Assembly (NCBI RefSeq): GCF_009014635.1
Contig: NZ_BKCF01000001.1
Span: 310,001-374,000 of the forward strand
Origin: Patiriisocius marinistellae
GTDB taxonomy: Bacteria; Bacteroidota; Bacteroidia; Flavobacteriales; Flavobacteriaceae
DNA length: 64,000 nt
Direction of reading: 5' to 3'
The translations under genes and the position numbers were made by a program. The notes below the pieces were generated by a model, which was not told the DNA's origin, searched no databases, and was given only the letters and a program-made list of their open reading frames with translations. Shown here piece after piece: positions 37,201-45,466 of the stretch (the first letter of the stretch is position 1; each line of letters opens with the position of its first letter).

Positions 37201-37888
37201 GTACAAGGTCACCTCTAAAGCCATAACTATGGTTTGAAACTAACATTCCATTAGCCGCTTCAGCGGTTGCTTCTGCTACATCGTTATTCCACATAGCGCC
37301 ACGAACTTTAGAGCGAGGAGCCATTCCTTTTGCTGCGGCTGTAACTCCAGATGCTGTAATTGTTCCAGTAACGTGTGCTGCATGAAAGTTAAGCTGCGTT
37401 CCTCCTTCTGAAGCTGCATCAATGATAGTAACTCTATTACTTCCACCAGCACCATCATATTCTTGGTGTGAAACTCTGGCGTGACCACCATCCCATACAT
37501 TTGCAGTCATGTTCTGACCGTCTAAGTTTAAGCCTAAACTTCCACCTATATTAAGATGATTAGTTCTTGTTGATCTTGCAGCTGCTACATTATAAGTACG
37601 GTAATATATAGGACTTCCATCTTCGGCTATCCTTTGAAGTTCTGCTACTCCGCCATCCTCTAATGTAAGTTTAATAGGTAAATTTCTTTGCTGTGCAATA
37701 CTAATTGCTTGTTGCTTTTCTGCTGCTCTTATTTGTGTATACGAATCACTAAGACTTGTGAGTTCTTGCACATTTGAATTTGCCATGATTTGCTGGCGTT
37801 CAGCCTGGGTCTGTGCCGTAACGCAAACTCCAGTTAATAGTAAGGATGCAGCCACCGCCACAGACCTTAGGGTAATTAGATTTGTCAT
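34286..37888 (-). CDS. Modular subtilisin-like protease, T9SS-secreted
   Basis: Started at MTNLITLRSV (37888) the protein has 1200 aa. It has a signal peptide, an S8 catalytic domain with Asp133 (VWDGG), His172 (AAHVTG), Asn262 (AAGND) and Ser357 (TGTSMASPN), and a following beta-sandwich. Then come a fibronectin-III domain, a GEVED domain (YGEVEDYTVVI), a second FN3 very similar to the first, a MAM-like region (SFENGLGAW) and a short chitin-binding-type module (SYSVGDRVTYNGFLYE). A T9SS type A sorting domain (IYPNPVSG to RFVKE) ends the protein. It is a secreted or surface protease, probably attacking protein associated with polysaccharide. It is monocistronic with a strong terminator. Confidence 0.92.
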   Translation of the reverse strand: MTNLITLRSVAVAASLLLTGVCVTAQTQAERQQIMANSNVQELTSLSDSYTQIRAAEKQQAISIAQQRNLPIKLTLEDGGVAELQRIAEDGSPIYYRTYNVAAARSTRTNHLNIGGSLGLNLDGQNMTANVWDGGHARVSHQEYDGAGGSNRVTIIDAASEGGTQLNFHAAHVTGTITASGVTAAAKGMAPRSKVRGAMWNNDVAEATAEAANGMLVSNHSYGFRGDLVPDQYFGAYIQDSRDWDNVMYNAPYYLMVVAAGNDGNQNSYNGNPLAGNSSYDKLTGHSTSKNNMVVANAQDANIANNGDLISVSINSSSSEGPTDDYRIKPDITGNGTSVYSTYESSNTAYASITGTSMASPNVAGSLLLLQQHYNNVNGNFMRSATLKGIALHTADDAGPNGPDAVYGWGLMNAKRAAQVISTNGSDSKIEEITLNSGQTYSVTVDSDGVNDLLASISWTDIAGSVNNGTNSGTPALVNDLDVRVTKGGTTFSPWRLTGVTTNGKGDNTKDNYERVDVANASGTYTITVTHKGSLSSGSQNFSLVITGLGNAVADNQAPSNPTSLVASNVASTSLTLNWNASTDNIGVVGYDIYQGNTVLGTVAGTSSNVTGLTANTAYQFRVRAKDAAGNVSGFSNTVSVTTTAGGGGGTNYCDSASTNTNDEYISRVQLNTINNASGAQFYSDFTNLSTTLAKGEAQTITVTPTWTGTVYDEAYSVWIDYNADGDFTDSGEQVWSKAPSKDTPNSGTFTVPASATNGATRMRVSMQYNAIPTSCQAFTYGEVEDYTVVISNATADTQAPSVPTSLSASNVAETSVTLSWNASTDNTGVTGYDVYQGTSNLGTVTGTSANITGLTAATAYQFRVRAKDAAGNVSGYSNTVNVTTAGGSSGGCTNGISSFPYTESFENGLGAWTQSSADDIDWTRDSAGTPSSGTGPSGGAAGSFYMYVEASGNGTGYPNKRAILNSPCIDLGTVSQAFFTFNYHMYGASDMGSIALQASSDNGATWTTLWNKTGNQGNTWLEETVSLAAYAGGTIQLRFNRLTGATWQADIAIDNVRIASSVDQCAGVPAYNSSTSYSVGDRVTYNGFLYERAASSWTNIGACGTQNSNSTQATGNNAIDGPPVSGAFKIYPNPVSGSELNIALQGTTAIDFVVYNIQGQVVLKGDFTNTINVTNLSSGVYVLQVNTERNQFIERFVKE

Positions 37889-38447
37889 TTTGTTATGAAT
37901 TAAAGTTAATAAAATTGTACTAAGTGCATGGTTTGTTAGCGCCAAAAAATATGGCACACAATGCTAAGCTAAAGTGCATTAAACACTAAAACTTATATGT
38001 AATTATAATTTAAATTGGTACTTGAGAGTACAAATGATAATCGCTTGAAAATTTGCGATGTAAGAAAGCTTTTTGAAAAAACTTTGCGAGGGCGGGGATA
38101 ACATATTTAATTACTTTATTAAGTAATAGTAGCTCTGGTGGCTGCTTCACATTTCTCTTTTCGTCTATTTTATTTTGTGCGTTCACAGGTACATTTTTTA
38201 CTATGAACACTTTTAATGACGAAAAGAAAAAATCTGACAACATAGTAGATTTTTTCATAATTATTTATGATTTTAATTAGTAATAACTGATATTTTTATC
38301 AATACTCTACGAAAAAACAAAATAAAATTTAAAAATCCAATTTATTCCTCTTAAAATATTTAAGAAAAAATTAACAATTATAACCCTATTAACCTAATAG
38401 GCTGTTTTTGCTAGGATAAACTCTTTTTCTTAAAATAATTAAAAATG
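37889..38447. other. AT-rich intergenic region
   Basis: This spacer between the divergent protease and ABC genes holds one weak minus-strand ORF (38010-38258) and the plus-strand promoter at its right end. I see no RNA gene or strong hairpin. Confidence 0.5.
38010..38258 (-). CDS. Doubtful 82-aa ORF
   Basis: The ORF begins MKKSTMLSD and encodes a basic, Lys/Phe-rich peptide with no signal, family motif or clear promoter. The start is ordinary for the organism but nothing else supports coding. It lies upstream of the protease gene in the same direction. Confidence 0.2.
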   Translation of the reverse strand: MKKSTMLSDFFFSSLKVFIVKNVPVNAQNKIDEKRNVKQPPELLLLNKVIKYVIPALAKFFQKAFLHRKFSSDYHLYSQVPI

Positions 38448-38455
38448 TACCTTTG
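38448..38455 (+). promoter_or_regulatory. -7 promoter element TACCTTTG (ABC gene)
   Basis: TACCTTTG lies 18 nt before the ATG at 38474. The alternative TTG start at 38453 falls inside this element and is therefore unlikely. Confidence 0.5.
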
Positions 38456-38473
38456 GGTAAAAGTGAGTTAATT

Positions 38474-40147
38474 ATGTTGCTAAATGTTGAAAACCTCTCC
38501 ATTTCTTTCGGAAGAAAAAAAAAATTGGTTGAAGTGATTCATGATATTTCTTTTTCAGTCGCTGAAAATGAAATTGTTGGAATCGTTGGAGAATCTGGTT
38601 CTGGAAAATCTGTAACTTCAATGGCAATTATGGGATTGCTTCCGAAGAAAAACACAACTATAAAAGGTACTATAGCATTTAATGAAACAGCATTACTAAA
38701 TTTAAAAGACACTACATTTCAGAAATTAAGAGGAAACGAAATTTCCATGATTTTTCAAGAGCCCATGAGCGCTCTCAATCCATCTTTAACTTGCGGCTTT
38801 CAGGTTGCAGAGATTTTAAAAATTCACACAAAACTATCTTCTCAAGAAATAAGAAAAGAAGTTATTTCTCTCTTTGAAAAAGTAAAATTACCTAGACCAA
38901 ATATATTATATAATAGTTATCCTCATCAAATAAGTGGTGGCCAGATGCAGCGTGTAATGATAGCAATGGCAATTGCCTGTAAGCCTAAATTACTCATTGC
39001 AGATGAACCCACAACGGCACTTGATGTAACTGTACAGAAAGAAATTTTACAATTATTAAAAGAGCTTCAAAAAGAAACTGAAATGAGTATCCTTTTCATA
39101 TCGCATGACTTAGGATTAGTTTCTGAAATTTGTGACAAAATACTAGTGATGTACGAAGGAAAGATTGTTGAGCAGGGAACAAAAAAAGAGATTTTTCAAT
39201 CACCAAAAGATAATTACACCAAAGCACTACTTGCCTCTAGACCCACTTTAAGTTTGCGCTTAAAGAGCCTGCCTACAATTGCTTCTATAGAAAACAATCT
39301 GTTTACTCCTGTAGAAATAACACCATTAGATCGTGCAAAAAAACACCAAAAGCTATATACAAAAGCCCCTTTATTAACTGTAAATAATGTAAAAAAAACA
39401 TATTATTCTAATGCAGGGCTTTTTTCAAAAAAAAGAGAAATAGAAGCAGTAAAAGGGGTGTCGTTTAATGTTTATGAAGGGGAAACTATAGGTCTTGTAG
39501 GCGAATCTGGCTGCGGAAAATCAACACTTGGAAAAGTAATTTTACAATTAGAAAAGGTTACTGCTGGAAATATAAAATATAAAGGAAGAGAACTTACGAC
39601 CTTAAAAACATCAGAAATTAGAGAACTTCGAAAAGATATCCAACTCATCTTTCAAGATCCTTATTCTTCTCTTAACCCTCGAAAAATAATAGGCGAAGCA
39701 TTGACTGAGCCAATGCAAGTACACAATATAGGGTTTAACAAAAAGGTAAGAAAAGAAAAAGCATTGCTACTATTAGATCGTGTAGGTCTTGATGCCGTTT
39801 TTTACCATCGTTATCCCCACGAGCTTTCTGGTGGTCAACGGCAGCGTGTGGGGATTGCACGAACAATTGCAATGGAACCTAAGCTTGTTATTTGTGATGA
39901 GAGTGTTTCTGCTTTGGACATTTCGGTACAAGCGCAGGTTTTAAATTTATTAAATGAATTAAAGGATGACTTTGGCTTCACTTATATATTTATTTCACAT
40001 GATCTTGCTGTTGTAAAATATATGGCGGATCAATTATTAGTAATGAATGCTGGAGAAATTGAAGAAATGGGAGATGCTGACGAAGTGTATGCTAACCCTA
40101 TTAAAGCGTACACTAAAAAATTGATTGAAGCAATTCCTGGTACGTAA
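38474..40147 (+). CDS. Fused oligopeptide-type ABC transporter ATPase
   Basis: The 557-aa protein contains two complete ABC ATPase domains, equivalent to DppD and DppF in one chain. The first has GESGSGKS and ISGGQMQRV with LLIADEPTTALD; the second has GESGCGKS and LSGGQRQRV with VICDESVSALD. Each is followed by the OppC-type C-terminal motif seen in peptide importers. It would energise uptake or export of peptides or nickel. No permease or binding-protein gene is adjacent, so it pairs with unlinked components. In Flavobacteriia a fused ATPase of this type is common. Confidence 0.9.
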   Translation: MLLNVENLSISFGRKKKLVEVIHDISFSVAENEIVGIVGESGSGKSVTSMAIMGLLPKKNTTIKGTIAFNETALLNLKDTTFQKLRGNEISMIFQEPMSALNPSLTCGFQVAEILKIHTKLSSQEIRKEVISLFEKVKLPRPNILYNSYPHQISGGQMQRVMIAMAIACKPKLLIADEPTTALDVTVQKEILQLLKELQKETEMSILFISHDLGLVSEICDKILVMYEGKIVEQGTKKEIFQSPKDNYTKALLASRPTLSLRLKSLPTIASIENNLFTPVEITPLDRAKKHQKLYTKAPLLTVNNVKKTYYSNAGLFSKKREIEAVKGVSFNVYEGETIGLVGESGCGKSTLGKVILQLEKVTAGNIKYKGRELTTLKTSEIRELRKDIQLIFQDPYSSLNPRKIIGEALTEPMQVHNIGFNKKVRKEKALLLLDRVGLDAVFYHRYPHELSGGQRQRVGIARTIAMEPKLVICDESVSALDISVQAQVLNLLNELKDDFGFTYIFISHDLAVVKYMADQLLVMNAGEIEEMGDADEVYANPIKAYTKKLIEAIPGT

Positions 40148-40769
40148 TTGCAATCAAAAACCTCAATTATCAATAACGCTTTCGCGGAAATTTGATTCAC
40201 TTTAAATTTTTACATGTTTCATTAAAAATTTGATTTTCTTATAAATTTTTAATGAAATTTATTCCAAAAAAAAGAAAAAAAATAAGCCCGTTCTAACCTC
40301 ACAAAGAACGGGCTTGGACCTTTATCTGTATCGTAGCAGATTCGGGGTAAATAACATTAAAACTTTATGCCAATAAAAAAACTTTTTTTGCAACGTAAAA
40401 CACATTTTTTATTAACGAAGATGTGCTTTTAATTTTTTTAAAAATCATTTGCATAGTAGGTAATTTCATTTTGTTTGGGAATTCAAATATGCAAACTAAA
40501 ATCAATTTAAACCGATAAATAACGTATATTTTCGACAAAAAGCATAAAAATTTAACATTTGAACATCGTTTTCATAGACGAAAGAGGTATTTCGTCTTGA
40601 AAAAAGATCAAAGAAGATTTGTTTTCAGAAGTGTATTAAAACAATAGTGCTCAAAGCTAGTGTTTATGGAGTTCTAACTAAATTCTAAAATTAGACTTAG
40701 TAAAAAAATTGGCGCTTGTGTATTTAGGAAAATTTTAAGTATTAAAAAGGGTTTTTTATACTTTAAGTT
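40148..40769. other. Long intergenic region with possible minus-strand small RNA
   Basis: These 622 bases contain no credible ORF. A variant of the dispersed word (GCTTTCGCGGAAATTTGA) lies near 40178-40195. The strong hairpin at 40284-40315 terminates on the minus strand but is 455 nt away from the nearest minus-strand gene end (40770), so an independent transcript may end there. Confidence 0.4.
40284..40315 (-). terminator. Strong minus-strand terminator, orphan
   Basis: A perfect 11-bp stem AAGCCCGTTCT / AGAACGGGCTT with a 10-nt loop is followed on the minus strand by A and eight T. Upstream on that strand a smaller hairpin (ATCTG/CAGAT) precedes it, as in small RNAs. Confidence 0.75.
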
Positions 40770-41426
40770 TTAGAATGTCATTTCAGGAATATCTCCATCA
40801 ATTATCAAATTGCCTTCAGTTGCCGCGTCAATTTCTTCCACACTAACGCCTGGAGCTCTTTCTAACAATCTAAATTTACCATCTTCAATCTCAAGTACTG
40901 CAAGATTTGTTACTACTTTCTTTACACAATTTACTCCCGTTAATGGCAAACTACATTGCTTTAATATTTTTGATTCTCCAGCTCTATTTGTATGCATCAT
41001 TGCCACAATAATATTTTCTGCACTTGCAACTAGATCCATTGCACCACCCATTCCTTTAACCATTTTCCCAGGAATTTTCCAATTTGCAATGTCTCCATTT
41101 TGCGCTACTTCCATAGCTCCTAAAATGGTTAAATCAACGTGTTGTCCTCGTATCATTGAAAAACTCTTTGCGCTATCAAAAAACGAAGCGCCTTTCATTG
41201 CAGTAATTGTTTGTTTTCCTGCATTGATTAAATCTGCATCCTCTTCTCCTTCAAATGGGAACGGGCCCATACCTAAAATTCCATTTTCACTTTGAAATTC
41301 TACTTCTATATCATCACGTACAAAGTTTGCTACTAGTGTTGGAATACCTATCCCTAGGTTTACATAATATCCATCTTTAACTTCTTTAGCAATACGCTGT
41401 GCTATTTGTTCTTTTGATAATGCCAT
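40770..41426 (-). CDS. scoB: 3-oxoacid CoA-transferase subunit B
   Basis: The 218-aa beta subunit of succinyl-CoA:3-ketoacid CoA-transferase moves CoA from succinyl-CoA to acetoacetate. The catalytic Glu is in FQSENGILGMGP, with GIGIPTLVANFV before it and the GAMEVAQNGDIANWKIPGK segment after it. It is paired with the alpha subunit just upstream, 62 nt away. The pair allows use of ketone bodies and leucine-derived acetoacetate. Confidence 0.93.
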   Translation of the reverse strand: MALSKEQIAQRIAKEVKDGYYVNLGIGIPTLVANFVRDDIEVEFQSENGILGMGPFPFEGEEDADLINAGKQTITAMKGASFFDSAKSFSMIRGQHVDLTILGAMEVAQNGDIANWKIPGKMVKGMGGAMDLVASAENIIVAMMHTNRAGESKILKQCSLPLTGVNCVKKVVTNLAVLEIEDGKFRLLERAPGVSVEEIDAATEGNLIIDGDIPEMTF

Positions 41427-41461
41427 AATTTAATTTGAAATGTTAACGGTCAAATTTAGGT

Positions 41462-41476
41462 CTCGACTGCACTCGA
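41462..41476 (+). repeat. Single copy of CTCGACTGCACTCGA repeat
   Basis: It lies in the scoA-scoB spacer and matches the arms of the inverted cassettes at 15.1 and 19.2 kb with one base change. No partner arm is seen nearby. Confidence 0.7.
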
Positions 41477-41488
41477 CCAGACAGGAGT

Positions 41489-42187
41489 CTATTTTTTTCT
41501 TACTGTTCTCTGCTCAATTCTCTTTTCATATTTTTCTCCTTGAAAAATACGCTGAACAAAAATTCCTGGGATATGGATTTGATTAGGGTCTAACTCACCA
41601 GCGGGCACAAGTTCCTCTACCTCAGCTACTGTAATTGTTGCTGCTCCACACATATTTGGGTTGAAATTGCGGGCTGTTCCTTTAAAAATTAAATTACCTG
41701 CTGTATCACCTTTCCATGCTTTTACAAATGCAAAGTCTGCATTAAAAGCATGTTCTAACAAATGCATTTTACCATTGAACTCCCTAGACTCTTTGCCTTC
41801 TCCAACTTCGGTCCCATAGCCTGCTGGAGTATAGAAAGCAGGAACTCCACTTTGAGCCGCAAGACAGCGTTGTGCTAATGTTCCCTGCGGAATTAATTCC
41901 ACATCAAGCTCTCCGCTTAACATTTGGCGTTCAAACTCTGCATTCTCTCCTACGTATGAAGATATCATTTTCTTTATTTGGTGCTTCTGAAGCAATAACC
42001 CAAGGCCAAAATCATCCACCCCAGCATTATTAGAAATACATGTTACTTGCTTTACATTGAGTTTAACGAGTTGGGCAATCGCATTTTCTGGAATACCACT
42101 TAAACCAAATCCCCCTAACATAAACGTCATTCCGTCTTTCACCCCTTTACAAGCGGTAGTTACATCTTTCACAGTTTTATTAATCAT
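41489..42187 (-). CDS. scoA: 3-oxoacid CoA-transferase subunit A
   Basis: The 232-aa alpha subunit shows [19 protein letters not shown] near the N-terminus, the family's CoA-binding glycine-rich motif, and [14 protein letters not shown]. Together with ScoB it forms succinyl-CoA:acetoacetate CoA-transferase in the cytoplasm. The lengths and order (A then B) are the standard arrangement. Confidence 0.93.
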   Translation of the reverse strand: MINKTVKDVTTACKGVKDGMTFMLGGFGLSGIPENAIAQLVKLNVKQVTCISNNAGVDDFGLGLLLQKHQIKKMISSYVGENAEFERQMLSGELDVELIPQGTLAQRCLAAQSGVPAFYTPAGYGTEVGEGKESREFNGKMHLLEHAFNADFAFVKAWKGDTAGNLIFKGTARNFNPNMCGAATITVAEVEELVPAGELDPNQIHIPGIFVQRIFQGEKYEKRIEQRTVRKK

Positions 42188-42272
42188 CGTGTACTTTGTT
42201 TGCTATAAAAATAGTGAAAAGTGAGGAGCTAAGTGTTTTTTGGAAGGTGAAATTTACTTTGCTTAGTTGGTT

Positions 42273-42289
42273 CTTCGACAGGCTCAGAG
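42273..42289 (+). repeat. CTTCGACAGGCTCAGAG dispersed repeat
   Basis: A single copy sits in the spacer between scoA and the PBP gene. The word CTTCGACAGGCTCAG is one I know to recur in spacers of many bacterial genomes including Flavobacteriia. Only one copy was noticed in this window. Confidence 0.45.
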
Positions 42290-42440
42290 AGATAAACAAC
42301 ATAAGCTAATAAAAGCTATTGTAAGCTTTTGCTTTTAGAAAAGTGTTTTATTTAAATCTAAAACGTCCTAATTGGTTTTTTGAAAGCAATATTTTCATTA
42401 AAAACAATCACTTCAACCCCAATACATTTCCGAAGTGATA

Positions 42441-42477
42441 ACAAAAAAAATGCTTCGAAATTTCTTCCGAAGCATTT
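42441..42477 (-). terminator. Terminator of the PBP1A gene
   Basis: AATGCTTCG (42449-42457) pairs with CGAAGCATT (42468-42476), followed on the minus strand by eight or more T. It is 10-45 nt past the stop. Its arms resemble the CTTCGGAAAT word, and a perfect copy lies at 42426-42435. Confidence 0.8.
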
Positions 42478-42486
42478 AAAATCATT

Positions 42487-44787
42487 TTAAAAATCAAACT
42501 CATCTGGGACTTCTTCTTCGTCTTTATCCATGTTCTCTTCTTTCCATTTAGCGCAGTCGATTTCAATGGTGAGTTTATCTGGTTTTTTAAAGCTACCGTT
42601 CGAAATACCTAGGCTCTCATTTGCATAAACATCTTTCATATACATCCCCCAAACAGGTAGCGCCATAGTAGCTCCTTGCCCATAAGCAGTACTTTTAAAA
42701 TGTACTGAGCGATCTTCTCCACCTACCCAAACTCCGGTTACTAAATTGGGGACCATTCCCATAAACCACCCGTCACTATTGTTTTGTGTGGTTCCTGTTT
42801 TACCAGCAATAACGTTTGTAAATTTATAAGGATATCCCGTAACAGCATCTTTATATGCTCCGTAAGCTCTTCCGCTATGTCGCAGTCTTGAACCTGAACC
42901 TGATTGTGTTACTCCTTCCATTAATTTAACAGTTACATAAGCAGTTTCACTACTAATAACGTCCTTAGTTTCGGGTACGTGCTGATATAAAATTGTTCCA
43001 TTTTTGTCTTCAATTCTAGTGATTAAAGTTGGTTTTACATAGACTCCTTCGTTTGCAAAAGTACTATAGGCTCCTACCATTTCGTATAAAGATAAATCTG
43101 CGGCACCTAATGCAATTGATGGTACTGGCACAATATCTTTAGTTTCTATTCCCATTTTTCCAGCTAATTCAATTACAGGCTCAGCACCCACTCTATCAAT
43201 TAATCTCGCTGTAATTGTATTTACTGAATTTGCAAGCGCGTTAGTTAATGATAACATTCCGCCGTAATCACCACTTGCGTTTTTAGGACACCAGTCTTTT
43301 GTATTTCCTCGTTTTCCTGCTGGAATACAATATGGTGTATTTGGCAAGGTGTCGCAAGGCGACATGTGCATCTGGTCGATTGCAGTGGCGTATACAAAAG
43401 GCTTGAAGGTTGAGCCTATTTGACGTTTACCTGTTGTCACCATATCATACTTAAAGTGCTTATAATTTATACCTCCCACATACGCTCTTACTTCTCCTGT
43501 TTGAGGTTCCATTGACATCATTGAAGCTTGTAGAAAGTTTTTATAATATCTAATTGAATCTCTAGGAGTCATAATCGTATCTATATCACCTCCCCAAGCA
43601 AATATGCTCATCTTCTCCTTTTTGTCAAAACTTGCTAAAATTTCTTTTTCGGTTTTACCTTCTTCACTCATAATTCTCCAACGCTCACTTCGACGCATTG
43701 AATTATTAATTATTTTTTCAATTTCTTCACTAGTTACGTCTCTAAAAGGCTTGGTTTTATTCTTCTTATTTTGACTATCAAACTCTTTTTGAATATTTGC
43801 CATATGCTTATCCATAGCATTCTCTGCATAAGTTTGCATGCGAGAATCTATGGTCGTATAAACTCTTAAACCATCACGATAGATATTAAAGTTTGTTCCA
43901 TCTGTCTTAGGGTTATTTTCTGTCCAGTCTGCCATAAAAGCACGTGCATATTCTCTAAAATATGTTGCGATTCCTTCAACGTGCCCTTGCGGTGTATATT
44001 TAAACTCTAATGGTAGTGCCTTCAAACTATCTTTTACTTGCTCGCTTATGTAATCATACTTTGCCATTTGACTTAATACAACATTACGTCGGTTTTTTAC
44101 ACCCTCAGGATTACGTAGCGGGTTATATAAGGATGAGTTTTTAAACATACCCACGAGCATTGCGCTCTCGCTTGTTGTCAACTCTCTTGGCGGTTTGTCA
44201 AAATAAATATTACTAGCAGACTCAATACCAATTGCTTGGTTTAAAAAGTCATACTCGTTGAAATACATTGTTAATATTTCATTTTTTGTATAGCGACGTT
44301 CTAAACGTGTTGCAATAATCCATTCTTTAACCTTTTGAATACCACGTTGAAATTTACTTTTTGATACATTATCAGTAAATAACTGTTTGGCTAATTGCTG
44401 GCTAATTGTACTGGCCCCACCTTTACTTCCTAAAAATACTGCAGCACGAACTGTACCCCTAATATCTATGCCGCTATGGTCATAAAAACGAATATCTTCT
44501 GTTGCTAGTAATGCATTTATAAGGTGGTCTGGTAATTCTTCGAATGGAACAGGAGTTCTATTTTCTTTATAAAATTTACCTATAACCTTACCATCGACTG
44601 CAATAATTTCGGTTGCTAAATTTTTTTCTGGATTTTCTAAACTTGTCTCATCTGGAAGGCTTCCAAAAACACCAAAAGATGCTAATAAAAACAATAAAAT
44701 TATCCCTAAAATTCCAGCGCCTAGTAGCATCCAGAAAATCTTTAACGGTGTCCACTTTTTCTTAGGCTGTTTTTTTGCTGTTGCCAT
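42487..44787 (-). CDS. Penicillin-binding protein 1A
   Basis: The 766-aa bifunctional class A PBP builds and cross-links peptidoglycan outside the inner membrane. A cytoplasmic Lys-rich start precedes one transmembrane helix (about 17-40). The GT51 glycosyltransferase has catalytic Glu97 in ATEDIRFYDHSG. The transpeptidase has Ser459-x-x-Lys462 (GSTFKPF), SVN (521-523) and KTGT (663-666). A 100-residue Lys/Glu-rich linker (about 330-410) separates them. The acidic C-terminus is non-conserved. It lies next to gldH and ricT. Confidence 0.93.
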   Translation of the reverse strand: MATAKKQPKKKWTPLKIFWMLLGAGILGIILLFLLASFGVFGSLPDETSLENPEKNLATEIIAVDGKVIGKFYKENRTPVPFEELPDHLINALLATEDIRFYDHSGIDIRGTVRAAVFLGSKGGASTISQQLAKQLFTDNVSKSKFQRGIQKVKEWIIATRLERRYTKNEILTMYFNEYDFLNQAIGIESASNIYFDKPPRELTTSESAMLVGMFKNSSLYNPLRNPEGVKNRRNVVLSQMAKYDYISEQVKDSLKALPLEFKYTPQGHVEGIATYFREYARAFMADWTENNPKTDGTNFNIYRDGLRVYTTIDSRMQTYAENAMDKHMANIQKEFDSQNKKNKTKPFRDVTSEEIEKIINNSMRRSERWRIMSEEGKTEKEILASFDKKEKMSIFAWGGDIDTIMTPRDSIRYYKNFLQASMMSMEPQTGEVRAYVGGINYKHFKYDMVTTGKRQIGSTFKPFVYATAIDQMHMSPCDTLPNTPYCIPAGKRGNTKDWCPKNASGDYGGMLSLTNALANSVNTITARLIDRVGAEPVIELAGKMGIETKDIVPVPSIALGAADLSLYEMVGAYSTFANEGVYVKPTLITRIEDKNGTILYQHVPETKDVISSETAYVTVKLMEGVTQSGSGSRLRHSGRAYGAYKDAVTGYPYKFTNVIAGKTGTTQNNSDGWFMGMVPNLVTGVWVGGEDRSVHFKSTAYGQGATMALPVWGMYMKDVYANESLGISNGSFKKPDKLTIEIDCAKWKEENMDKDEEEVPDEFDF

Positions 44788-44830
44788 TGTAATGTTTAAA
44801 ATTGAAGCGTTTCAAAATTTCTTAATATTA

Positions 44831-44966
44831 CTTCGGAAATTTGAAATTGTTTTAGTTTTATTTATCTCTGACAAAAAACGTATTGTTTTTTGATATTCTT
44901 ACTGCCCTTTTAGTATTCGTTATGTTTTGGCAATTATTCGTTTATGATTACATAAAATTTCCGAAG
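44831..44966. repeat. Inverted pair of CTTCGGAAAT words
   Basis: CTTCGGAAAT (44831-44840) and its reverse complement (44957-44966) bracket about 117 nt of the gldH-PBP spacer. Confidence 0.65.
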
Positions 44967-44977
44967 CCTTTAAAAAA

Positions 44978-45466
44978 CTATTTATTTTTAGCGACTTCCA
45001 CACTATAACCCACATCACTTATTCCTTGTAAATTTTTAACGCCTTGTACATTACCATTATTGCGGACTGCATGTGTTATGCCTAGTGAGTAATTTCCGTT
45101 TTCACGAAAGCTAAAATTTTCTTTGTAATATAATTTACTTTCCTTAATACTGCCTATTCCTTCTCCTAACCAAGAACCATCTGGGGCAGCCATTTTATAT
45201 TCTAACGTATCTACCGCCGTTTTTCCGTTGGGGTACTGCATTGAAACGATTAAAAATAAATTATTAAATGGGTACTCGTTTGTGTTACGCACATTTACAA
45301 AAACATCATATTGTTTAATACTATCCAATACTGGTATTTCAAAATCAATTTTCTCGTCCACATCCCATGAGTTTCCAGATAATGTATGCGTATCTCCAGC
45401 AACTGTCGCGTTGTCACAGGCAATAAAAAAGCAGGTTATTATGAATACATAGAATATTTTACCCAT
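44978..45466 (-). CDS. gldH: Gliding motility lipoprotein GldH
   Basis: Started at MGKIFYVFIIT (45466) the protein has 162 aa; the longer frame runs through ricT. A lipobox (FFIACD) gives a lipid-anchored N-terminus. The beta-rich body, with DVFVNVRNTNEYPFNNLFLI, LEYKMAAPDGSWLGEG and SFRENGNYSLGITHAVR, matches GldH, required for gliding in Flavobacterium. It overlaps the ricT stop by 8 nt, a conserved neighbour pair. Presence of GldH does not by itself prove motility. Confidence 0.92.
   Translation of the reverse strand: MGKIFYVFIITCFFIACDNATVAGDTHTLSGNSWDVDEKIDFEIPVLDSIKQYDVFVNVRNTNEYPFNNLFLIVSMQYPNGKTAVDTLEYKMAAPDGSWLGEGIGSIKESKLYYKENFSFRENGNYSLGITHAVRNNGNVQGVKNLQGISDVGYSVEVAKNK

Noticed and set aside
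38453-38473. TTG start of the ABC ATPase gene
   Set aside because: The codon is inside the TACCTTTG promoter element; the ATG at 38474 fits the family start.
40810-41295. 161-aa plus-strand ORF
   Set aside because: Antisense shadow of scoB, which has a clear catalytic motif and normal length.
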